DNA of 46,299 nucleotides from Paenibacillus alvei (GTDB lineage Bacteria; Bacillota; Bacilli; Paenibacillales; NBRC-103111): the NCBI GenBank assembly GCA_945881905.1, contig CAMCVV010000014.1:1-46299 (forward strand), given 5' to 3'. Numbering within the stretch: the first letter of the stretch is position 1; the number at the start of each line of letters is the position of its first letter. Shown piece by piece: positions 39,897 to 46,299 of this stretch. Both the position numbers and the translations under genes were made by a program. Under the pieces are notes generated by a model, which was not told the DNA's origin, ran no database searches, and saw only the letters and a program-made list of their open reading frames with translations.

Positions 39897-39929
39897 CCGA
39901 AGTGATGCAGCATAGCAGGGAGTATAAAG

Positions 39930-40173
39930 CGAGTGGGGAAATAACTTTAAATTACAATAATTTGTTATATTATTATAATATTAGAAAACAATTATAATAT
40001 ATTTACAAAATAATGTTGATAACATATTTAATTTATGTTACCATTTATGTAATATATTTGTTATATTTTATTAAATAAAGTTTATTTTACATATATAACC
40101 ACACAGAGATTCATGACGTATATCCGAAAACGCATATCCGAAAATCTATTTTCATAAAGAGAGGGATTGTTTG
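39930..40173 (+). promoter_or_regulatory. AT-rich leader of the SLH surface-protein gene
   Basis: About 160 bases (roughly 39940-40100) are almost only A and T. At least one sigma-A-like site is visible, TTTACA then TATTTA with a 17-base spacer (near 39998-40026); several others overlap, so no single one can be chosen. Close to the gene, ATATCCGAAAA is repeated in tandem at 40120-40130 and 40134-40144 (14-base period), placed like an operator or mRNA leader element. The ribosome site is GAGAGGG before ATG 40174. Confidence 0.5.
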
Positions 40174-43107
40174 ATGCGAAAGATGCGCATATGGATATCG
40201 AGATTCATGGTAGCGGTGTTATGTATAACAACGCTTCAGCCATTCGCCTATGTAACAGTGAAGGCAAGTGGATTGGATGCTGAAGCAACGCTGCGCACGA
40301 AGATCGAACACGTGTATGCGTTCCTTTCTCCTGAAGAGAAAGCAGTTGTTCGTTCAGCTATACACGATGCGATGAACAATCCAGAGATCTTCAATGCAAT
40401 CAATGAAGAGATGTTGTGGAATAAGATTAGACCCAAAATAATCGGAAGTAACTTACTGAGTCAAGAGGAGAAGGCATATATCACCAAGTCAAGATTACGC
40501 GATGTGGGTACCTATCTCCTCACACAGATCTTCCCTTGGGATGAAGCATTTCAAGAAATTCCTGCGAATCAATTACATACACTTACGATTTTGGCTAAGG
40601 CCGTAAGCGTAGATCTTGAAACGACCTCGAGGGAAGAATTAGCCCATATTCCATTAGATATCGAGGAATTCATGACAGACTATGTGACTGAGTTAGCGAA
40701 CCCCGAATCGGGTCAGTTGACTTTACTTGAACTGGTTATGAAGGTATTACCCGATACGGAATTGAACTCCGGAGCCATAATCGAAGACTATGTTGAAATG
40801 GTGATTCAAGCGATTTCAGATGAGATCCAAGTCAATGGTGAGCGATTTCCGACGATCGAACTGATCATCGAGGTATTGATGAGCTATGGCATTGATACAG
40901 CTGGATTAACAGCCTTCATGATTCAACTCCTTCGTCAGGTAGAAGCATGGAATGAGGGTGTGATGGAAATCATTGCACTTGGTTTCATTCGCTCAAAAGG
41001 TTCTTTTGAGACGGTTCATGAATACTCGCCATCGACGAACAGCAAAACCATTAAAGCGGAGATTTTTGATCTACACTTGAATGGTAATCTCGTTGATTGG
41101 CGTGTAATGCGTGATGATGTAACGATAGAAATGGATGATTACGGATATGTGCTTCTTAAACCCCGAAGCACGTATTCAGCGAGTAGTGTAACACTTGAAG
41201 GAACGACGAACTTCAATATAGGCAATCATAATTCGCTGCTGAACAACCTATTGAACACGCGAAAGATCATTCAGTTAAATATTCCTTTAGTGGTTCCTGT
41301 TGTGCCAACACCAACACCAACACCAACACCAACACCAACACCAACACCAACACCAACACCGACACCAACACCGACACCGACACCAACACCAACACCAACA
41401 CCGACACCGACACCGACACCAACACCGACACCAACACCAACACCGATTGAGATCACTACGAAAGAATTAGAAGATACGATCAATAAGCTGAACAATGCTT
41501 CACTAACGGATATGGTCACTCAAGTCGCTACCGTGATTACCCAATTAAATACAGTCGTATCCGGCATTAAATCCGAAGCTGAAGCGATACGTGTGCTCGA
41601 ATCATTCTCGAATATTTTCGGAGGTGTGGCTTCAATTATTCAAAAATCGACCGTGACTGCGCTGAATCTAGAAGTAAAACAAAAGCTCTTAAATGATCTC
41701 AATGATCAAGTAGCAGATCTAGTCAAACTCTCCGTCCTCGTATGCAGTAACATTGAATCGCCTGAAGAATTAAAGAAAAGTGCTGTTATGTTGGTTCGAA
41801 AAATCTCTGATGTATATGAATTGTCAAATGATGAGGTGTCTAGAGAAACCTCAGGTGTGAATCGTCTCTTAAGAGAAACGAATCAAATGATTACCGAAGT
41901 AGCAATACTTGCAGGTAAGCAGACAGTTACTGCGCAAAACATCACACAATCAGGTAACACCGTGTCGGCGACCATAGATTTAACCATATTAACTTCGGCT
42001 CGAGATGAAATGACAGCAATGACCGTGTACTTAACTACAGAACTGAAGAATCGGAATATCCCGATTGATCGAGCGGTTCCGCGTATCGCTCCAATTGAAG
42101 TGCCCTTATCAGAGGGCGGAAACAAGATGGTCATCAAGCTGCCGTCCAATGAACTTACATTTGCCCAAGTCGATGAAGTGAGAATCTCTTCACCATTAGG
42201 GATAATCCAGTTTGATCAGAATACGTTCGGTCGAGATGCGACAATATCACAACTTGAAATCGATATCGAAAATGTGAACAGAAATTCAATCACACCTGCA
42301 CAGTTAAAACAAGTTCCAGAAAACAGTACAATTATTGACATTAAAGCAAAAATCGGTTCTACGAGGATCACTTCACTGCCAGGTGTAATTCAGATCTCCA
42401 TTCCATATCAGCGAAAACCAGGGGAAGCCAAAGACAAAATCACGGTATACTTCATTTCAACTGAAGGTGAAATCGAATCGATTACAGGTACCTATGATGG
42501 ACAGTACGCCCACTTCTTCACGAACCATTTCAGCAATTATTATATACATGTATCGACAACAAGTTTTGAAGACCTTGGTGGAGTGGGTTGGGCTCAAAAT
42601 GCAATCGAATCGCTAGCAGGTAAAGGGATTCTGTTGGGAAAAAGCCGCGGGAAATTCAATCCTTCGGATAACATCAACCGAGCGGAATTCACTGTTATGT
42701 TGACTCGAATCCTTGCACTGCCTTCAAGTGATACAAGCACTTTACCTTTCACTGATGTGGAAACAAGTGATTGGTTCTTTCAACAACTTGCTGTAGCATA
42801 CAGAGCGGGATACATTACAGGACGTAATTTGACGTTATTTGACCCGTATAGTGTAATCACACGTGAAGAAATGGCGACGATGCTGTCTCGTGCTCTCGTC
42901 AAATTGGGGTATCTCCCAGGCGATCTTCAGGAACTCATTCCGTACAAAGATAGAGAGAAAATATTGAATTACGCAAAAATCCCTGTCGCAATGACGATTC
43001 GACAAGGGATCTTTAACGGATATCCCAGCGGAGAGTACAAACCGCAACATGCAGCGACTCGTGCAGAAGCAGCTGTCGCGATGTATCGATTCTTAGAAAA
43101 CAAATGA
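40174..43107 (+). CDS. Secreted SLH-domain surface protein with Pro-Thr linker
   Basis: 977-aa exported protein starting at ATG 40174. It has a signal peptide (basic MRKMR, hydrophobic core, likely cut near VKASG). Residues about 35-370 form an acidic, probably helical region that I do not recognise. Then comes a linker of 23 Pro-Thr dipeptides (41305-41442), a second, largely helical region with beta-rich parts, and three C-terminal SLH domains (from about 42570 to the end: FEDLGGVGWAQNAIESL, FTDVETSDWFFQQL, and one ending AAVAMYRFLENK). SLH domains bind pyruvylated secondary cell wall polymer, so the protein should be displayed on the surface. Function beyond that is unknown. Confidence 0.9.
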   Translation: MRKMRIWISRFMVAVLCITTLQPFAYVTVKASGLDAEATLRTKIEHVYAFLSPEEKAVVRSAIHDAMNNPEIFNAINEEMLWNKIRPKIIGSNLLSQEEKAYITKSRLRDVGTYLLTQIFPWDEAFQEIPANQLHTLTILAKAVSVDLETTSREELAHIPLDIEEFMTDYVTELANPESGQLTLLELVMKVLPDTELNSGAIIEDYVEMVIQAISDEIQVNGERFPTIELIIEVLMSYGIDTAGLTAFMIQLLRQVEAWNEGVMEIIALGFIRSKGSFETVHEYSPSTNSKTIKAEIFDLHLNGNLVDWRVMRDDVTIEMDDYGYVLLKPRSTYSASSVTLEGTTNFNIGNHNSLLNNLLNTRKIIQLNIPLVVPVVPTPTPTPTPTPTPTPTPTPTPTPTPTPTPTPTPTPTPTPTPTPTPTPIEITTKELEDTINKLNNASLTDMVTQVATVITQLNTVVSGIKSEAEAIRVLESFSNIFGGVASIIQKSTVTALNLEVKQKLLNDLNDQVADLVKLSVLVCSNIESPEELKKSAVMLVRKISDVYELSNDEVSRETSGVNRLLRETNQMITEVAILAGKQTVTAQNITQSGNTVSATIDLTILTSARDEMTAMTVYLTTELKNRNIPIDRAVPRIAPIEVPLSEGGNKMVIKLPSNELTFAQVDEVRISSPLGIIQFDQNTFGRDATISQLEIDIENVNRNSITPAQLKQVPENSTIIDIKAKIGSTRITSLPGVIQISIPYQRKPGEAKDKITVYFISTEGEIESITGTYDGQYAHFFTNHFSNYYIHVSTTSFEDLGGVGWAQNAIESLAGKGILLGKSRGKFNPSDNINRAEFTVMLTRILALPSSDTSTLPFTDVETSDWFFQQLAVAYRAGYITGRNLTLFDPYSVITREEMATMLSRALVKLGYLPGDLQELIPYKDREKILNYAKIPVAMTIRQGIFNGYPSGEYKPQHAATRAEAAVAMYRFLENK
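41305..41442 (+). repeat. Hexanucleotide tandem repeat (CCAACA/CCGACA)x23
   Basis: 138 bases of a 6-base unit, CCAACA or CCGACA, encoding 23 Pro-Thr dipeptides. Unit variation A/G is at a third codon position and is silent. Loss or gain of units stays in frame, so linker length could vary between strains without frameshift. Confidence 0.97.
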
Positions 43108-43221
43108 CATCTAGAAATGATTCGTGGATAGGGGTAACTAACTTTTATTCATGATCTGAGATCGGAGCGAACATTCATGTGCACATCAAGTTTCATCATG
43201 AGATGTCTAGATTATCTCAAC

Positions 43222-43251
43222 TTGACTTATCATAGGAATGTAGTGTATATT
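43222..43251 (+). promoter_or_regulatory. Promoter of the tRNA genes
   Basis: TTGACT (43222-43227), an 18-base spacer and TATATT (43246-43251). The expected start is about 20 bases before the first tRNA. An inverted repeat TCAAGTT..TGAGAT / ATCTCAACTTGA (43186-43225) runs into the -35. Confidence 0.65.
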
Positions 43252-43280
43252 AATGTTTGTCGCTGTTGAAAGCTTACTGA

Positions 43281-43354
<74 letters not shown>

Positions 43355-43388
43355 TTCATTTCTCTCTCAATCCATGGTTTCTGTATAA

Positions 43389-43462
43389 GGGCCCTTAGCT
43401 CAGTTGGTTAGAGCAGTCGGCTCATAACCGATAGGTCGGGGGTTCGAGTCCCTCAAGGCCCA
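43389..43462 (+). tRNA. tRNA with CAT anticodon, probably tRNA-Ile2
   Basis: 74 bases without CCA; anticodon CAT in CTCATAA. The acceptor begins with paired GGG, so it is not an initiator. The D-arm and anticodon-arm sequence resemble Bacillus tRNA-Ile2, whose C34 is changed to lysidine by TilS so that it reads ATA; elongator tRNA-Met is the alternative. The acceptor stem has a C6/A67 mismatch, where the homologue as I recall it has a T-A pair. Confidence 0.85.
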
Positions 43463-43734
43463 GTTGTATATATTAATTTCCATAGCATTCATTCAACGAA
43501 TCATGAGAGAAATGAAATTTATTGGCAGTCATTTCCTTCATTCACAAATGGGAATCGATTGCCTTATTTATTAGAAGAATCATTGAAGAAATACGTAAGT
43601 GATATATCGATGTTCGAGAAGTATTGATGTGGGTAGAATAAGTATCCTATCGGAAATTCCTGAAAGAGGATATTGCAATCCTGTGAAGAATAAGAACCAG
43701 ACGAATCAAGATCAGATACATATCGTTAATATGA

Positions 43735-43820
43735 GCCGGAGTGGCGGAATCGGCAGACGCACAGGACTTAAAATCCTGCGGTAGGTGACTACCGTACCGG
43801 TTCAAGTCCGGTCTTCGGCA
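43735..43820 (+). tRNA. tRNA-Leu (TAA)
   Basis: 86 bases without CCA. It is a class II tRNA with a long variable arm (GGTAGGTGACTACC region). The anticodon TAA lies in ACTTAAAAT, decoding TTA/TTG. The acceptor pairs GCCGGAG with CTTCGGC (one G-U). The 270 bases between this and the previous tRNA show no supported gene. Confidence 0.93.
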
Positions 43821-43903
43821 TTAAGGCATGACAGCGTAGATAGAGTAGAAGGATGCTTCAATTCAACTCGATGGAGAGTATACGCAAAATGAACTTTCAT
43901 TTT

Positions 43904-43949
43904 CTTGTAACACGCGAAGGAATCTTGTTTGCGGTTTACAAGTTTTTTT
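43904..43949 (+). terminator. Terminator after tRNA-Leu
   Basis: CTTGTAA (43904-43910) pairs with TTACAAG (43936-43942), with further inner pairing (CGC/GCG, AAG/CTT), followed by seven T (43943-43949). Confidence 0.85.
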
Positions 43950-44213
43950 GTGTTTCTGAGAGTTGATAGGTTTAATGGGTTTAAGAGATTTAAGGAAGTT
44001 ACGATCGTACCCGACCTGAATATCTCAATTATACAGGTATATTCGGGGATACGTAGGAACATTTTCTTATATGATTGCAAGTAAGACTGCGGTGATATGA
44101 TCTATTGAACCGACTGATCGTAGTGAACAAATCACAATTCAAATTCCTCATCAAGATGATGATTTTCATGGAGTACACGCTTTTCATACTCAAAGATAAT
44201 ACATCGAACAATG
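43950..44213. other. Intergenic stretch with no supported gene
   Basis: Together with its flanks this is the longest gene-free part of the window (43821-44353). The short leftward frames here lack ribosome sites and recognisable content. A transcript end is visible on each side (43904-43949 and 44213-44247). I see no IS end, no direct copy of a tRNA 3' end and no other repeat. Confidence 0.5.
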
Positions 44214-44247
44214 GGAGATTGAAAAACCTGTAAAAGTCTCCTTTTTT
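44213..44247 (+). terminator. Terminator-like hairpin before the oxygenase operon
   Basis: GGGAGATT (44213-44220) pairs with AGTCTCCT (44235-44242, two wobble pairs), followed by six T. It would insulate the oxygenase promoter from upstream reading. The loop is long (14 bases), so strength is uncertain. Confidence 0.6.
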
Positions 44248-44273
44248 GAATTAAACACAATTTTTGATGTACA

Positions 44274-44302
44274 TTGACATTAAATAATTCAAACATTATA
44301 AT
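44274..44302 (+). promoter_or_regulatory. Perfect consensus sigma-A promoter of the oxygenase operon
   Basis: TTGACA (44274-44279), a 17-base spacer and TATAAT (44297-44302): both hexamers are exact consensus with ideal spacing. Such promoters are very strong and usually need a repressor; a palindrome lies directly downstream. Confidence 0.9.
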
Positions 44303-44304
44303 CG

Positions 44305-44319
44305 TTATATTAAATATAA
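44305..44319. promoter_or_regulatory. 7-1-7 palindrome over the transcription start (likely operator)
   Basis: TTATATT-A-AATATAA is a perfect 7-1-7 inverted repeat beginning two bases after the -10 and covering the predicted start near 44309. The architecture is that of Fur-family boxes; it differs from the PerR consensus TTATAATnATTATAA at one symmetric position per half. The region is AT-rich, which raises the chance of coincidental symmetry. Confidence 0.55.
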
Positions 44320-44353
44320 TTTAGAATACTGAATTTAAGAGGTGGGGTTAATT

Positions 44354-45190
44354 ATGAATCTTAGCAATAAGTATTACCAGCTGATTAAAGAAGGTTATTG
44401 TGTTTTTGAAAATGTATTAGATAAAAGGATGATTCAGTCGTTAAGTATATTAGCAGAGAATATTTTGGGAAATCAGACAAACGAAGAAAAGGAGAAATTT
44501 CGTTCTCAAGGAAGTTTAGTTCCTGTTTCAATAGATCCAATATTCGCAGAGTTGATATCGTATCCGGCTGCTATCCAAGCTCTTGGTTCACTTGGATATA
44601 AGGATCCAAAATTTATGAGTGGGTACATCATTAGCAAACCACCTAAGAGTCCAAGACTATTCTGGCATTCTGATTTCATGATGTATAACGAATCTGGAGT
44701 CATGGATAAATACCCGGAACAATTATTTCTCATGTATTATATTCAAGATACTACTGCGCATAATGGATGCTTGAGAGTCATTCCAGGATCGCATTTAGCT
44801 GAGAATCCTTTGCATCATGAACTTGAAGATGCTCATGCAGAAACACTAGCAAGAGCAAACGACCTTTCTTTGCCAGCCTTCTCAACACGTTCTGATGAGA
44901 TAGACGTAAATATTCAAGCAGGAGATTTAATCATAGGGGATTCTCGTTTACTGCACGCTTCTCATTCAAATGAATCCAATCTTCGTAGAACGAATATAAC
45001 ATTGTGGTATTTACCAGAATTTCATCATTTGTCTGAATCCAAAAAAGCATTTTATGCAAGCGTACGTATGCAGACACCTGAACAATGGCCTTTAAATATG
45101 CAGAATTTGATAGAACCTGTTTTAGTAAATTATGATGGAAATGTCGAACCACTTCCTCAAAATAGAAATCGATTAACAACTAAAAAGTAA
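44354..45190 (+). CDS. Phytanoyl-CoA dioxygenase (PhyH) family Fe(II)/2-oxoglutarate oxygenase
   Basis: 278 aa; ATG 44354 follows AGAGGTGGGG. The double-stranded beta-helix oxygenase motifs are visible: H105-x-D107 in FWHSDF, a distal histidine at 201 in LLHASHS, and RRTNITLWYLP with an arginine suited to 2-oxoglutarate. GCLRVIPGSHL is typical of PhyH proteins. Substrate is unknown: the family hydroxylates acyl-CoAs, ectoine, natural-product intermediates and others. It is followed after 14 bases by a diiron desaturase-family gene, so the two probably act on one pathway. Sampled lines of this gene look more AT-rich than the housekeeping genes, compatible with acquisition. Confidence 0.88.
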   Translation: MNLSNKYYQLIKEGYCVFENVLDKRMIQSLSILAENILGNQTNEEKEKFRSQGSLVPVSIDPIFAELISYPAAIQALGSLGYKDPKFMSGYIISKPPKSPRLFWHSDFMMYNESGVMDKYPEQLFLMYYIQDTTAHNGCLRVIPGSHLAENPLHHELEDAHAETLARANDLSLPAFSTRSDEIDVNIQAGDLIIGDSRLLHASHSNESNLRRTNITLWYLPEFHHLSESKKAFYASVRMQTPEQWPLNMQNLIEPVLVNYDGNVEPLPQNRNRLTTKK

Positions 45191-45204
45191 ATAGGAGCAA
45201 AACT

Positions 45205-46293
45205 ATGCCTAACAAGATGAGAAGAAATTACAGTCTGATAGGTCCAGAAAATCAATCGGCTCAAGACAAAGGACTTGCAACAGCTGAATGGTATTCGAGC
45301 CCGATACCCCGTAAAAGACTTAAAGAGCTGATGGAGCGTAAAAATGGGCCAGCTATAAGAGACACTATTATTTGGTTTTCAGCACTCATAATTATCGGTT
45401 ATTTGGCGTATCTCTCATGGGGAACATGGTGGTCTGTTCCATTTTTTTTGATTTATGGTATTCTGTGGGCTTCCCCTGGTGATTCTCGTTGGCATGAATG
45501 TGGTCATGGGACAGCTTTTAAAACGCCATGGATGAATGAAGTCGTATACCAGATCGCTTCTTTCATGATTTTCAGACCAGCGACAGCTTGGCGTTGGAGT
45601 CATGCACGTCATCATACTGACACGATCATTGTGGGTCGAGATCCAGAGATCGTAGCACCAAGACCACCTGTTTGGCGCGTAATTTTAATGGAAATCTTCC
45701 GACTTTATTCCGTACCCAATGACCTGAAACGAACATTATTACATTTTATTGGTAAACTAGAAAAGCAAGAAAAGGATTACATACCATTATCAGAACAACG
45801 AAAAATATTTTTGGAATCACGTATATCAATCATCATCTTACTTGGCATCGTGATTTGGTCAATTTCGATTGAAAGTATACTGCCTGCTATGTTGATTGGT
45901 CTTCCAGTCTTGTATGGCAATTTCATTGTACTCTTATTCGCTAGTGCTCAGCACTTGGGATTAAATGAAGATGTGCTTGATCATCGTTTGAATACGCGAA
46001 CCGTCTATATGAACCCTATATCGAGATTCTTATATTGGAATATGAATTATCATATGGAGCATCATATGTTTCCAATGGTTCCCTATCATGCATTACCAGC
46101 TTTACATGAAGAGATGAAGGCAGATTGTCCGGCAGCAAGCCCTAATATAGGGGTAGCTCTTGGAGAAGTGTTCAATACACTTGTTAAACAACACAAAGAC
46201 CCTACATACACAGTAGTACGTCCATTACCAACCACAGCTCGCCCTTATAAGTATGGCCCACATCCCTTTGGCACAACGGTTAATGACAATTAG
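45205..46293 (+). CDS. Membrane fatty-acid-desaturase-superfamily hydroxylase (MocD-like)
   Basis: 362-aa membrane protein starting at ATG 45205 after AGGAG. Three histidine boxes of the membrane diiron superfamily are present: HECGH (97-101), HARHH (133-137) and HMEHH (283-287), with an extra QH at 249-250. Membrane segments lie near residues 55-90 and 205-250. The conserved N-terminal (KGLATAEWYSSPIPRKR) and LDHRLNTRTVYMNP blocks recall the bacterial group that includes MocD, an oxygenase component of rhizopine catabolism that works with a Rieske protein (MocE) and a reductase (MocF); this link is from memory and not tested. It ends six bases before the window edge, so a redox partner could follow. 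Confidence 0.85.
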   Translation: MPNKMRRNYSLIGPENQSAQDKGLATAEWYSSPIPRKRLKELMERKNGPAIRDTIIWFSALIIIGYLAYLSWGTWWSVPFFLIYGILWASPGDSRWHECGHGTAFKTPWMNEVVYQIASFMIFRPATAWRWSHARHHTDTIIVGRDPEIVAPRPPVWRVILMEIFRLYSVPNDLKRTLLHFIGKLEKQEKDYIPLSEQRKIFLESRISIIILLGIVIWSISIESILPAMLIGLPVLYGNFIVLLFASAQHLGLNEDVLDHRLNTRTVYMNPISRFLYWNMNYHMEHHMFPMVPYHALPALHEEMKADCPAASPNIGVALGEVFNTLVKQHKDPTYTVVRPLPTTARPYKYGPHPFGTTVNDN

Positions 46294-46299
46294 GTAAGT

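Noticed and set aside
41305-41442. Possible CRISPR-like repeat
   Set aside because: The unit is six bases with no spacers and is coding; it is a simple tandem repeat.
41271-41519. Leftward frame with a long Gly-Val repeat
   Set aside because: It is the antisense reading of the Pro-Thr hexamer repeat in the surface-protein gene, without start signals.
43599-43784. 61-codon + strand frame
   Set aside because: It runs into the tRNA-Leu gene and has no ribosome site.
43802-44211. Leftward short frames downstream of tRNA-Leu
   Set aside because: No ribosome sites, no recognisable domains, and one overlaps the tRNA and its terminator.

Overview
The window looks like a chromosomal segment from an endospore-forming, low-to-moderate GC Firmicute. 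The closest fit by gene order is the Paenibacillaceae; this is inferred from gene content and order, and no database was searched. The evidence is the run of sporulation genes inside the division and cell-wall cluster (spoVD, spoVE, spoIIGA, sigE, sigG), a DNPR motif in MurE that fits a meso-DAP wall, strong AGGAGG ribosome sites with many TTG/GTG starts, a T-box leader and a PyrR attenuator. All genes up to about 38.4 kb read on the + strand except one TraR/DksA-type gene.

Layout. (1) 1-17.4 kb is a dcw cluster: 'pbpB (5' end cut by the window), spoVD, murE, murF, mraY, murD, spoVE, murG, murB, murA, divIB, ftsA, ftsZ. It makes lipid II and the divisome, with both the vegetative and the sporulation transpeptidase and a sporulation flippase/polymerase. 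It ends at a strong terminator after ftsZ. (2) 17.4-20.1 kb is the sporulation sigma module spoIIGA-sigE-sigG, with a sigma-F-like promoter before sigG. (3) 20.2-23.4 kb holds ymxH, then after a terminator and a near-consensus promoter ylmE, sepF, ylmG, ylmH (rqcP) and divIVA. (4) 23.4-29.0 kb holds ileS behind an isoleucine T-box, an opposite-strand TraR/DksA-like gene, lspA and rluD. (5) 29.0-30.3 kb is dapL, which supplies LL-DAP to MurE. (6) 30.3-38.4 kb is the pyrimidine operon pyrR-pyrC-carA-carB-pyrF-pyrE, controlled by one PyrR-type attenuator; pyrB, pyrK and pyrD are not in it. (7) A leftward M20 dipeptidase gene follows. (8) 40.2-43.1 kb encodes a secreted SLH-domain surface protein with a 23-unit Pro-Thr linker, behind a very AT-rich leader. 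(9) 43.2-43.8 kb carries three tRNA genes (fMet, a second CAT tRNA that is probably Ile2, and Leu-TAA). (10) 44.3 kb to the end is a two-gene accessory operon, a PhyH-type Fe(II)/2-oxoglutarate dioxygenase and a three-histidine-box desaturase/hydroxylase, behind a perfect sigma-A promoter with a 7-1-7 palindrome on its start site. The operon may continue past the window.

The core regions are conserved. The parts most likely to be new are the oxygenase pair and its operator, the missing pyrB, the surface protein with its unrecognised N-terminal half, the apparent non-canonical start of spoIIGA, and several promoter arrangements. No insertion sequences, CRISPR arrays or prophage genes were seen.
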